Under the pieces are notes generated by a model, which saw nothing but the letters and a program-made list of their open reading frames with translations, was not told the origin of the DNA and searched no databases. Shown one piece after another: positions 40,887-49,100 of a DNA stretch of 64,000 nucleotides. Numbering within the stretch: the first letter of the stretch is position 1; every line of letters starts with the position of its first letter. The stretch lies in assembly GCF_023277745.1 (NCBI RefSeq), contig NZ_CP086322.1:3100001-3164000 (forward strand), in the 5' to 3' direction. Both the position numbers and the translations under genes were made by a program. Origin of the DNA: Streptomyces halobius. Its GTDB lineage: Bacteria > Actinomycetota > Actinomycetes > Streptomycetales > Streptomycetaceae.

Positions 40887-42300
40887 CGCCGGCCAAACGC
40901 TCCGTGTGCGGCGCCGGGGCCACGGCGGATGCCATCGCGTCCGCCATGCGTAGGCCCGGGTCGTCCGCTTCCTGGATCTGCGCCCACTCCTCCACATCCC
41001 GAGCCGTCACCCCGGGGATGCGCGACCACATCGCGCGGGCCGGAACGTTGAGCATGGTCACGGCCTTGCCCAGCGCGTCCACCGTCTGGGCCAGCGAGCG
41101 GCTTTCCGCGTCCTTCCAGAGGACTTCAGCCCGGGGGTCCGGCTCCGCGCCCACCACCGTGGCGCACAGGAACAGGACCAGTTCCCAAGACTCCCCCATG
41201 GAGTGCTTGTACTCATCCACCGCACGGGACAAGGCCGACTCAGCAGCCGCCAGAGCCTCCGCGCTCAGATTGACCATGGCCCCCAACAGGTAATGGGGCG
41301 GGGTCTGGGAGAGCGCGGCCATGTGCTTGGTCCCCAGCTCGATAGCGTCCAAGAACCCCGACAGCGGAGTTTCGTCTAGCTGAGAGAACTTGGTGTCCGC
41401 GTCGGGCGCCACCAGGAACCGGCTCGCGTCCGCCTGAATCGGGATCACCTGGGGACGCCCGTTGGCGTCGTACAGGATCTCCCCGGTCTCGGGATCACGC
41501 CGGAACTCCGGCGCCAGACCGGAGATCGTCCGGACCTTGAACGACCCGAAGGTCTGGCTTACCAGCAGGTCAAACACCGTTTGATTGACCCGGTCCTGGA
41601 TCGGGATCATGGGCTCTACAACGCCCGTGACCCGGCCCTCCAGGTCGATGTCCGGCGCGAACCGCACGACCGGGCACACGCCCATGCCGTGCGGACGGGA
41701 CGCCAGCATCTTCGGGCCGCCCTTCCCGCCCACCAGGAGGTCATAGACGTGGGTGGCGTCATACAGCCACGCCCGCGCCTCCACGCCCTCCGCGTCGGGG
41801 ACGGTCTCCACCTGGAGTGCCCACAGCGGGAGCGCGTCGGCCGCCGGGTCCTCGTACGAGGCGTACAGCAGACGCGGGGACACGCCCCGGATGACCGGTC
41901 GGGCCGGGTTCGCCGGGTCGCGTAGGACCGTGGCGAACGCCTGGCCGTAGGTGAGCGCTGCCCGGTGGACCGGGGTCTGGCGGGCATCCATGCGGTTGTC
42001 CTGCCAGGCCCGCCACTCCGCCGGAGTCTCTTCCGGGGCGTCCCCGTTTGGGCCGGCGCTCCGGCGGTAGCCGTCCACGGCCATAGCTTGGGACGGTGTC
42101 TTGACCAGGAGCGGCAGCCAATTGGAAATGGCCCGCTTGGCCAGGAGCTTGTATTCCTCCGTGGCACTTCGGGGGATGTAGGGCCCGTCGTGCTCGCCAC
42201 ACATGTACCGGTCTATTCGGTCCAGCCGCTCACGGTCCGCACGGAGCCGGGAGAACCCGATCTCCGCTCGCTTCGTCGGGGAGACGGTGGTGTCGGTCAT
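40873..42300 (-). CDS. Portal protein (SPP1 gp6-type)
   Basis: 475 residues. Typical blocks are DRIDRYMCGEHDGPYIP, SNWLPLLVKTPSQAMAVDGY, PIQDRVNQTVFDLLVSQTFG and YLLGAMVNLSAEALAAAESA. Forms the dodecameric DNA gate of the head. Follows the terminase and the copper-protein insertion. Confidence 0.95.
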   Translation of the reverse strand: MTDTTVSPTKRAEIGFSRLRADRERLDRIDRYMCGEHDGPYIPRSATEEYKLLAKRAISNWLPLLVKTPSQAMAVDGYRRSAGPNGDAPEETPAEWRAWQDNRMDARQTPVHRAALTYGQAFATVLRDPANPARPVIRGVSPRLLYASYEDPAADALPLWALQVETVPDAEGVEARAWLYDATHVYDLLVGGKGGPKMLASRPHGMGVCPVVRFAPDIDLEGRVTGVVEPMIPIQDRVNQTVFDLLVSQTFGSFKVRTISGLAPEFRRDPETGEILYDANGRPQVIPIQADASRFLVAPDADTKFSQLDETPLSGFLDAIELGTKHMAALSQTPPHYLLGAMVNLSAEALAAAESALSRAVDEYKHSMGESWELVLFLCATVVGAEPDPRAEVLWKDAESRSLAQTVDALGKAVTMLNVPARAMWSRIPGVTARDVEEWAQIQEADDPGLRMADAMASAVAPAPHTERLAGGDVE

Positions 42301-42384
42301 GTGCTCCCTTCCGAAGGGTAGTCAGTTTCATGGAGATCACCTCGTTCCGTCTTCGGCCTGTTGCGGCCAAGACGCGGCGCGAGG

Positions 42385-42413
42385 GGGTGGGTGGCGCGGA
42401 GTGTCACCCACCC
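42385..42413. promoter_or_regulatory. Inverted repeat upstream of the copper-protein gene
   Basis: GGGTGGGTG (42385-42393) pairs with CACCCACCC (42405-42413), 11-nt spacer, 76 bp before the start. Either an operator or a terminator that shields the divergent unit; it does not match the CsoR consensus I know. Confidence 0.5.
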
Positions 42414-42488
42414 ACCACGCCCAAGAGGCGGCCAGTGCAGAGTGCGTGTCGGCTGGGGGCGTACCCACGACTGGAACCGGAGGCACTC

Positions 42489-42842
42489 ATGACACAGATG
42501 GCAGAGATTTCCCAGCAGATGAGGCAGTGCATCGACATGTGCCACGAGACGCACACCATGTGCGGGCAGGCCATGCAACACGCTCTCGCGAAGGGCGGGC
42601 CAATGGTGGAGCGCCAAATGATGATGGCGCTCATGGACTGCGCGGACATGTGTTCCATGTGTGCGGACATGTGTATGCGGCAGTCACGTATGGCACCGCA
42701 GATGTGCAAGATGTGCGCGGAAGCGTGCCGTGCGGCCGCCGACGCGTGTTCGAGGTTCGATGACCCACAGATGAGAACCTGCGCGGAGATGGCAAGGAAG
42801 TGCGCCGACATGTGCGAACAGGTGGCGGCCATGGCCCGCTAG
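42489..42842 (+). CDS. Four-helix-bundle copper-storage protein (Csp-like)
   Basis: 117 residues from ATG 42489 (GGAGG upstream). Rich in Cys and Met: CIDMCHETHTMCG, DCADMCSMCADMCM, MCKMCAEACRAAADAC, TCAEMARKCADMCEQ, about 14 Cys on four helices, the layout of cytosolic Csp copper-storage proteins. No export signal. It lies on the plus strand between portal and terminase genes, so it is an inserted extra gene. Copper binding is inferred from the pattern. Confidence 0.85.
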   Translation: MTQMAEISQQMRQCIDMCHETHTMCGQAMQHALAKGGPMVERQMMMALMDCADMCSMCADMCMRQSRMAPQMCKMCAEACRAAADACSRFDDPQMRTCAEMARKCADMCEQVAAMAR

Positions 42843-42861
42843 CCAAGCGCCCTCCCGAATC

Positions 42862-44497
42862 TCAGAAGAAGTACACGGCCCCCGAGCGTTCGGAGGGCCG
42901 TGTCTTGCCGGATTCGATGAGTCGGTGTCTCGCCAGGTCGGCCAGCAGCGTGGCCGCGTACGCGTCGATCTTGTGGGCGGACTCCCGGTTGGCCTTGCCG
43001 AAGGACAGACCGTAACGGTTCGGCCGACGCCTGGTGTTCAGCACGTGCCGCCGCAGCGTGCGCCCCAGGGGAATCGTTTCTCCAAGGTGTCGCACCTGGC
43101 CGTTCTCCACGGCCGACACCAGCCGCTCATTGGCCAAGGTCAGTTCCTGGAGGCCGCCGCGCATGTCCCGACCTACCGCAGATTGCGGAGACGCCTTGAT
43201 CACCAGGCGGTCCCGGTAGTCCTCCGACCACGCGTCGACGTAGCTCTCCCAGAGCGCCACATCCGCGTGAAACGCCTGAACGTCGTACCGCTCCATAGCG
43301 TTCCGAACCGCGCCGTCCACGACCTGACGGTCAACCTCCCAACCATCACCGGCCGGGCCGTCGGGCCGCTCCCACACGCCCAGGGGAATGATCAGGCGAT
43401 CCCGCACGCGCATGGCCACCAGGGCCGTCGCGTCGTCGGTCCGCCCGCCATCGAACCCGAGGGTCACGGCGTCGCCGTCCTCCAAGCGGTCATCCACGGC
43501 GCACTCGTCCCAGTCCTCCGGGCTGATCAACTGGTCCTCTGCCGTGACCAACTGGTTCAGGAACATCCGCTGCGACCGCGAACACGGCATGTGGCCGGAG
43601 TAGATGGTGGAGACGATCCACTCCACGTCCAGCCAGTCCGCGTCACCCCGCGCCGCGAGGATGCCGGCCCGGAGTTGGTCCGGGTCCGCCAGGTCCACGG
43701 GCGGTGACTCCACGCTGTCGTAATACATACCGGAGTCCCGGGACTTGCCCTCTGACCACTTGCTCCAGGCATGCCATGTCTGCTCCGCCACGGAGTCCTC
43801 CCCGGGAAGGGGAGCGTTCGTGATCTCCATGGTTCGGGCGCCACCGCCACGGCTCTTGCCGACGTTGCCCGCGATGGTCATGGCCATTTCGTGGCCGCCG
43901 TTGGACGAGATCCAGTGATGGGTCTCGTTCATCACCACGAAGGTGGAGCGGTAATCGGCCGCCCTCCAGCGCGCGGGGCGAGCTGGTGACGGCCTCAATC
44001 ACCCCGCCCCCGCTGGAGTAGATGATCTCCTTACCCAGGTCGATGCCGTATTCAGCGATCAACTCCGGGGAGAACATGCCCGGGAACAGGCGCATCGTGT
44101 TACGGGTCTGGTCCTTCGACACGGCACAGACCTGAACCCACGGCGCCGGGTGCGGCACCGCTATCGGGGTCCCGTCCTCCCGCCATCCGCCGAAACGGCA
44201 CGGGCCGATGAACTCCACAGCGCAGATGGCCGCCAGGAACGGGTCCTTCCCCCAGCCCTTCAGGCGCCGGATGGTGCCCTGGCGACGAGTGAAGTTGCCC
44301 GCGTCGTCAATCTCGAACCAGCGGAGGACTATTCGGACCTGTTCATCCGTGAACCGCCACGGTGTACCCGCGTCGGGCCCGTCCGGTTGAAGAAGCCAGC
44401 GGGAAGTCCACGCCAGCACGTCCCAGCCCAGAGTCCGCGTCTCGTCCGGCACGGTGTCCGGCCACGTACGGACCGGTTCAAGCGTTTGGGCCAGCAA
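42862..44497 (-). pseudogene. Large terminase subunit, frameshifted
   Basis: The N-terminal ATPase part starts at TTG 44497 (near-ideal GGAGGTGAT) and runs to about 43960: P-loop region RRLKGWGKDPFLAAI, then SSPRALEGG. It should continue FVVMNETHHWISSNGGHEMA, but that block is in another frame, entered after about 7 extra bases near 43950-43965 (TTACCGC). The nuclease part then reads VTLGFDGGRTDDATALVA to the end at 42862. As read, no full-length terminase can be made, so packaging would fail unless this is a sequencing error. Confidence 0.8.
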
Positions 44498-44540
44498 GGC
44501 ATCACCTCCCCCTCGAATTCAGGGAGTGACGCCACTCCAG

Positions 44541-44969
44541 TTACTTGTCTGCTGCGGCTCTCCGGTACGTCTCCATGAGCGTCACCCGCGCCGCTTCCGC
44601 CGGGTCCTCCCCGCCGGCCTCCCGCTCCAGCTCCACGCGCGCCCGTCGCCGGGCGCCCTCCGTGGTCAGAAGGTCCGTCATCGCGGACATGACGCTCTGG
44701 AACAACTGGGCGGAGAAGCGGCCGGAGATGAGATTCCGGTTCATGGCCTCAGCGACGTAGTACGCCGTCGCCCAGTCGCTGGCCTCGTAGAACTGCGATT
44801 GACCGGACTCGGCGAGCGACGCGTACCAGTCGGCTGCGATCGGGTGCCAGTCCTCAGCAGCCGGCGGGGGCTCAGGGGCCGTGCCGCCAGAGGCCTTCAC
44901 CAAGTCGGGGCCGTCGCTCTTGTTACGCCTGCGGCGCCGATCGCTGCGCTTCGGGACGGGGCCCGGCAT
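44541..44969 (-). CDS. Small terminase subunit
   Basis: 142 residues from ATG 44969 (GGGAGGTGA). Basic N-terminus (PKRSDRRRRRNKSD), then PIAADWYASLAESGQSQFYE and ATAYYVAEAMNRNL, typical of Streptomyces phage small terminases. Recognises phage DNA for packaging. Ends 43 bp before the large subunit starts. Confidence 0.85.
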   Translation of the reverse strand: MPGPVPKRSDRRRRRNKSDGPDLVKASGGTAPEPPPAAEDWHPIAADWYASLAESGQSQFYEASDWATAYYVAEAMNRNLISGRFSAQLFQSVMSAMTDLLTTEGARRRARVELEREAGGEDPAEAARVTLMETYRRAAADK

Positions 44970-45182
44970 GGTGTCACCTCCCAGGGCTATCCGGCCCCGA
45001 AGGGCGTTCACATGGTTCACATTCGCCATCAGCTGACCGCCCACGGCATCACTCGATTGGCCCATGCGGACCTGCCGCAGACCGAGCACCGTGAGCCAAT
45101 GGGCGGGTAATCCATCCCGACTATCGGGATCTTGCGTGTCACATCAATGCGCTCAAGCATCACTTAGCAGAGAGGCACGACC

Positions 45183-45383
45183 ATGCCTGAAGGCACCGTA
45201 AAGTCCTATAACCAGGATGAGGGGCACGGGTACATCGACCCCGGCGACGGATCGGAAATCTTCGTCCACTACAGCGCAATCATGTCGAGCGGCTACCGAA
45301 CCCTGAATGAAGGCCAGAAGGTCACATTTGATGTCGCGCGAGGCCCGAATGGCGTGCAAGCGATGAATGTTCGTGTCGCCTGA
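45183..45383 (+). CDS. Divergent cold-shock-domain protein
   Basis: 66 residues, a CspA-like OB fold: EGTVKSYNQDEGHGYIDPGD and EIFVHYSAIMSSGYRTLNEG, ending VTFDVARGPNGVQAMNVRVA. RNP2 is near normal (IFVHYSAI), but RNP1 is EGHGYI where CspA has KGFGFI. Host Csp proteins are about 67 residues, so length is normal. Plus strand, divergent from the small terminase. Confidence 0.85.
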   Translation: MPEGTVKSYNQDEGHGYIDPGDGSEIFVHYSAIMSSGYRTLNEGQKVTFDVARGPNGVQAMNVRVA

Positions 45384-45766
45384 AGCCGAATCCAGCCGAA
45401 GAGGATGGCAGACTGGGATTCGTTCACCGGCCGAGGACAACCCGGTGAGCGAACGGCCAGCCCACTAAGGGTTGTGACGACCCTGGAACCCGTACAGAAT
45501 CCGAGCCGCTATCACGCTTCGGTCTTTCAGTCGATCGGAAGGGGGGCACCCCCGGGCCAAAATGGTTGGCGCGGACGGAACGCCAGCGAGTGCACCAGCA
45601 CCTTGCTCCACTTGGACGACAGCGGCAGCTTCCGGTTTGCCAAGCGCGTACCGTGTCAAGGATGATCAATGCGCATTGCAGGTGTGCATGGCTTCCCTCG
45701 CCTCCGTGAACCTCAGGCCTTTCGGAGGTGGGGGAAAGCCCGGCATCCCATGTCTTTTCGCCGCCA
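45384..45766. other. Gap between cold-shock and HNH genes
   Basis: 383 bp. Several overlapping frames exist on both strands, none with a good start or recognisable protein. A TTGACA on the minus strand near 45658 lacks a -10 box. Confidence 0.45.
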
Positions 45767-46069
45767 TCACAGTTCCCCAGGATGCCGATCTGCCGGCCTC
45801 TGCCTGGACACCCGCCTCCTCCGTGCCGCCGCGCCCTCCGCACTCGACTTCCGCGCGTGATGCCACCGACACAGAGACTGAAGGTTCGCCGGGTCGTGGT
45901 CGTCGCCCGGGACGATGTGGTCCACGTCCGTAGCCGGCGCCGTGCACCGCGCCCCGGTGTCCCGCAGCAGGGTCACGCACTGGAAGCCGTCCCGCTTCAA
46001 CACGGACAGGCGCCGGACCGACCAGTCCGCCGGTAGGCGGAAGCGTCGGTTGCTGCCGTGCCAGAACAT
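45767..46069 (-). CDS. HNH endonuclease next to terminase
   Basis: 100 residues from ATG 46069. VLKRDGFQCVTLLRDTGARC, then TDVDHIVPGDDHDPANLQSL and CRWHHARKSS: an HNH with DH dyad and Cys pairs. HNH proteins beside the terminase genes aid DNA packaging in many cos-type phages. Confidence 0.85.
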   Translation of the reverse strand: MFWHGSNRRFRLPADWSVRRLSVLKRDGFQCVTLLRDTGARCTAPATDVDHIVPGDDHDPANLQSLCRWHHARKSSAEGAAARRRRVSRQRPADRHPGEL

Positions 46070-46215
46070 CGCAAATCCTTTTTCGATACCGTCAGTTAGC
46101 TACGCGACAGGGTCGCCCGCAGCGTCCGCCAGCCCGCGTCAGCTCGCAGCGGGGATGCTGCAAGGGCTGTTAGACGCACCCGGTACAGTCGGGGAGACCC
46201 ATGAAAGGGGGTGTG

Positions 46216-46779
46216 ATGGAACACGGACAGGGCTACTACGTCCCCAGTGAACTCCCGCGCCAACTAATCCTGGATCTCTCCGCAACGGAGCATTCCCTTG
46301 CGGACTGGCTCCAACGACCAGTCACGGACCCGGCAGTCGGTAGCGGTGACTTCCTGCGGGCTGCAGTAGTCGATCTCGACAAGCGCTTTGAAGCCCTCGT
46401 GGCCTCTTGGGGGGACTGCTGCATAGTCGTCGAAGCCAAGGCCCAACAAGCCCGAGCACGTAAGCGTGTGTGGTGTGCTGCCTTTGGTCTTCGTCTGGCC
46501 AAGACCACAGCACAGCGACGCGACGCCGCACGTGAGTATCTGGCAGCACTCGCCGAGTTGGTCACCCAACTCCTTCAGTTTCTCGCCGGAGTTCTGCTTC
46601 GACTGCTATCCCGAGCACTCGGGCGTATGCGCGCCGCGGACATTCCGGTGTGGCATCCCGAACCCATCGAAGAGTCACCACAGATCGCACCCAGAGGCCC
46701 CAACTGCGTTTTCCCCGTGGACACCTACCGGGGCGGGCATCACCGCAGCGCGCTGGGGAGCGCCGTACTCGCTGCCTGA
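46216..46779 (+). CDS. Hypothetical protein with amphipathic/membrane helix
   Basis: 187 residues from ATG 46216 (GGGGG upstream) or ATG 46201. YYVPSELPRQLILDLSATEH opens it; a helical basic middle (KAQQARARKRVWCAAFGLRL) and LVTQLLQFLAGVLLRLLSRA, a possible membrane helix. Plus strand near the integrase, so perhaps expressed in the lysogen. Unrecognised. Confidence 0.5.
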   Translation: MEHGQGYYVPSELPRQLILDLSATEHSLADWLQRPVTDPAVGSGDFLRAAVVDLDKRFEALVASWGDCCIVVEAKAQQARARKRVWCAAFGLRLAKTTAQRRDAAREYLAALAELVTQLLQFLAGVLLRLLSRALGRMRAADIPVWHPEPIEESPQIAPRGPNCVFPVDTYRGGHHRSALGSAVLAA

Positions 46780-46819
46780 GTGACCCGCCGACCGTCAAAG
46801 GTCGGAAGGCTTATACACC

Positions 46820-46978
46820 GTGTTCAACCTGCTGGAGACGGCCCCGTGGGGCGCCGTGCTGGCCGTTGCTGTGCTCGTAATCATCTTCTCTGGGCTGACC
46901 GCTCTTGCGCGAGCCTTGTGGCCCCAGAACTCCAAGGATAGGAAGGAACTGTGGCAGGAGTGGCGGCGTCGGAAGTAG
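46820..46978 (+). CDS. Small single-helix membrane protein
   Basis: 52 residues from GTG 46820. One helix (WGAVLAVAVLVIIFSGLTAL) followed by a Trp/Lys/Arg tail (WPQNSKDRKELWQEWRRRK). Same direction as the 46216 gene, 40 bp after it. Confidence 0.55.
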   Translation: MFNLLETAPWGAVLAVAVLVIIFSGLTALARALWPQNSKDRKELWQEWRRRK

Positions 46979-47006
46979 CCCGACCGCTGGTGCGGTTGAG
47001 CGCAAG

Positions 47007-47078
47007 CGACCCCGGCCGGAATTGAACCGGCGGCCACCCGATCGACAATCGGGCGCTCTCCCACTGAGCTACGGGGCC
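47007..47078 (-). tRNA. tRNA-Asp (GTC), phage-borne
   Basis: 72 nt, complete cloverleaf: acceptor GGCCCCG/CGGGGTC, D-arm GCTC-AGTGGGA-GAGC, anticodon arm CCCGA-TTGTCGA-TCGGG with anticodon GTC, T-arm GCCGG-TTCAATT-CCGGC, discriminator G. CCA is not encoded. Note one G-T pair in the acceptor. It lies inside the prophage, not at an end, so it is not the attachment site. Confidence 0.92.
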
Positions 47079-47205
47079 AGACGCTCAACCCCCGCGCGGC
47101 ATCCCGGAGGAGAGAACGGGGCGCGCGGGAGGAGCTGAACAGGCGCGGCGTTCTCGCCTCCACGTCAGACGCTGGAGTCCGAAGCGCGGGACCTGTCTCT
47201 ATATG

Positions 47206-47227
47206 CATTAACTGGGGCCCGTGACAC
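47206..47227 (-). promoter_or_regulatory. Early-region element, copy G
   Basis: Minus strand TGTCACGGGCCCCAGTTAAT, 127 nt upstream of tRNA-Asp and 33 nt downstream of the second long hairpin. Confidence 0.7.
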
Positions 47228-47260
47228 CCACGTTCGCCACCAGTCTGGTCTCCGCCCCCT

Positions 47261-47347
47261 GGGGGCACAAAAAGTGTCCTCCACTCCTTCTTTCTCTAAA
47301 TACCTCACACAGAAAAAGAAGGTTCCTAGGACACTTTTCCTGCCCCC
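47261..47347. repeat. Long hairpin, copy 2
   Basis: GGGGGCACAAAAAGTGTCCT (47261-47280) pairs with AGGACACTTTTCCTGCCCCC (47328-47347) at 18 of 20 positions; inner CCTTCTTT/AAAGAAGG extends it. Related to the hairpin at 25449-25536, with a compensatory change (GACC/GGTC there, GTCC/GGAC here). Confidence 0.9.
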
Positions 47348-47480
47348 AACCGTCACGCTCCGCTTGGCCAGCAGGAGCACACAGTGAGGGAGTCGAGCCC
47401 CGGCGGGCCCGACTCCCTCACTCGGTGACGCGCGTCTCAATCCTCCACGTCGTACATGATCGCTTTCCGGCTTCATCCGC

Positions 47481-49070
47481 CTAGAGTGCGTCGTCGGCCA
47501 GTGCCTCAAGTTCCGCGCGCAAGGTAAGGGTGTCCGGAGCCGCCGCAATAGTGACCCTCTCCGGGCGCCACGTACGGGCTCCGTACGCCGGATCCACAGT
47601 CACTTGGACTCCGAACTCCAAGAGGAGCAACCGACGCTCTGCCGTGTCCCCCGCACCCCACTTAGAGGCCACTGACTGCCCCGTAGGGCGCTTCTCCCAG
47701 CGTTCGGGCTCGATGGGTCGAGCCTTCAGCTCTGCGAGCCTGTCAGAGCGCCCCTGAAGCTGCGACAGGATGGCGTCCAGGGCGGCGCCTCGGAGGCTGG
47801 CCGTTCGGGCGCTCAGCTCCTCCACATCCGTCTCCAGCTCCTTGATCTCCGCTACATGGTCAGCCCCGCCTACGCGGACACGTTCCATGTACTCCGCTCC
47901 TCCGAAGTTCTCCAGGAACCACTCTTCCACCATGGCCTCCACCTTTTCGGCATTGACCGTGACGCCGGGACAAGGACCCGTCTCCCGGAGCTTCTTGGAT
48001 TTGGCGGCCATGCAGTTGTAAACATCCATACGTTTCGTCTGCGGGGCGCTCTCCGGCTTCGGCCGTTTCAAGTCGTAGCCGTACTCCCGGCTGTTGTAGT
48101 ACAGCGTGGGGTCTTCACACAGGCGACATTGCGCGACGTGGAGCAACAGCGTTGCCTTGCGGCGGGGCCGCCTCGGGTTGGTCGCGTTCGCGTCCAAGGC
48201 GGCTTGCAGGGCGAACCACTTCTCATCGCTCACAAGTGCGGGCCCCACGCGGATCGGTTCACCGTCCGCGTCGCGCACCACTCGCCGGTCCTTCCGCTTG
48301 CCTTCCACCCGGTAACCCCGAAGGACCGGCGACCGTAGAAGTTCGTACAGCGGGGCGTACGTCCAATCCGACCGGACCATCGGCGGATGCCACGTGCCAG
48401 CCTTGGCCCGCCGGTAGTCCATCGGGGACAGGTGCGGACTGTTGTTCAGCCGTTCAATCTCGTTGGTGAGGTGATGACCTTCAATAAGCCGGTCGATCAG
48501 CTCTTCGAGCACCTGGGGGGCTTCGTCAGGGTCAACATCCAAGTACTTACCGCCGTCGGGATGCGGCACTATGACAAAGCCATACGGCGCGGCTCCCCCC
48601 AGCCAACGGCCTTGCTGGCGGAGCGCTACCCGCGAACGCAGGATGCGGGAACGGATGGTCTCGCGCTCCATCTCGGCAAAAGCAACCATGATCGTCGTGA
48701 CGAAGCGGCCATAAGGTGACGTAAGGTCACACTGGCCCTGTACGTCCGCCAAGGTGGACCCAGCGCTGGTCAGCATCTCCACCAGTTCCGCAAAGTGAGC
48801 TGTGACACGTGAGAAGCGGTCCACTCCTCGCGCCACGACCACGTCCACCTTGTCTAGGTTTGCCAGGATCTCCCCGAAACCTTCTCTGTCGGCGGGTCGC
48901 ACGGAGCCGGACACCCCGTCGTCCACGGCCACGAGGACCACGTCCCAGCCGCGCAATTCACAGAACTTGCGGTCGTCGTCCAACTGCGTCTCGACAGATG
49001 TGCTGTCGTCGGAGTCGCGCGAAAGCCGGGCGTAAATCGCAGCTCGCAGGCGCTGGCGGGATGGTTCCAC
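47481..49070 (-). CDS. int: Large serine integrase
   Basis: 529 residues from GTG 49070 (AGGAGAGGA). The catalytic resolvase domain starts AAIYARLSRDSDDSTS with nucleophile Ser17; DVVVARGVDRFSRVTAHFAE and FVTTIMVAFAEMERETIRSR follow. Then the recombinase domain (GRWLGGAAPYGF) and a zinc-ribbon region with Cys pairs (CRLCEDPTLYY, CPGVTVN), a coiled coil (VAEIKELETDVEELSARTAS) and tail. Catalyses attP x attB recombination; excision needs a directionality factor, for which the gene at 23711 is a candidate. attP lies directly before its start codon. Confidence 0.95.
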   Translation of the reverse strand: MEPSRQRLRAAIYARLSRDSDDSTSVETQLDDDRKFCELRGWDVVLVAVDDGVSGSVRPADREGFGEILANLDKVDVVVARGVDRFSRVTAHFAELVEMLTSAGSTLADVQGQCDLTSPYGRFVTTIMVAFAEMERETIRSRILRSRVALRQQGRWLGGAAPYGFVIVPHPDGGKYLDVDPDEAPQVLEELIDRLIEGHHLTNEIERLNNSPHLSPMDYRRAKAGTWHPPMVRSDWTYAPLYELLRSPVLRGYRVEGKRKDRRVVRDADGEPIRVGPALVSDEKWFALQAALDANATNPRRPRRKATLLLHVAQCRLCEDPTLYYNSREYGYDLKRPKPESAPQTKRMDVYNCMAAKSKKLRETGPCPGVTVNAEKVEAMVEEWFLENFGGAEYMERVRVGGADHVAEIKELETDVEELSARTASLRGAALDAILSQLQGRSDRLAELKARPIEPERWEKRPTGQSVASKWGAGDTAERRLLLLEFGVQVTVDPAYGARTWRPERVTIAAAPDTLTLRAELEALADDAL

Positions 49071-49100
49071 GGGGTCCTCTCCTGATTAGCGTGTTGCATC

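Noticed and set aside
42385..42413. CsoR-type copper operator
   Set aside because: The inverted repeat GGGTGGGTG/CACCCACCC does not fit the CsoR consensus I know, so only a generic regulatory label is given.
45465..45665. ORFs between the cold-shock and HNH genes
   Set aside because: Overlapping frames on both strands with no start signal or known pattern.
47007..47078. tRNA-Asp as the attachment site
   Set aside because: It is 2 kb inside the prophage, and the ends clearly split comM with a serine integrase.
15087..47268. Peptide CHGPQCM found in several frames before early genes
   Set aside because: It is merely the translation of the repeated TGTCACGGG element; frames differ in length and have no shared start, so a leader-peptide reading is not supported.
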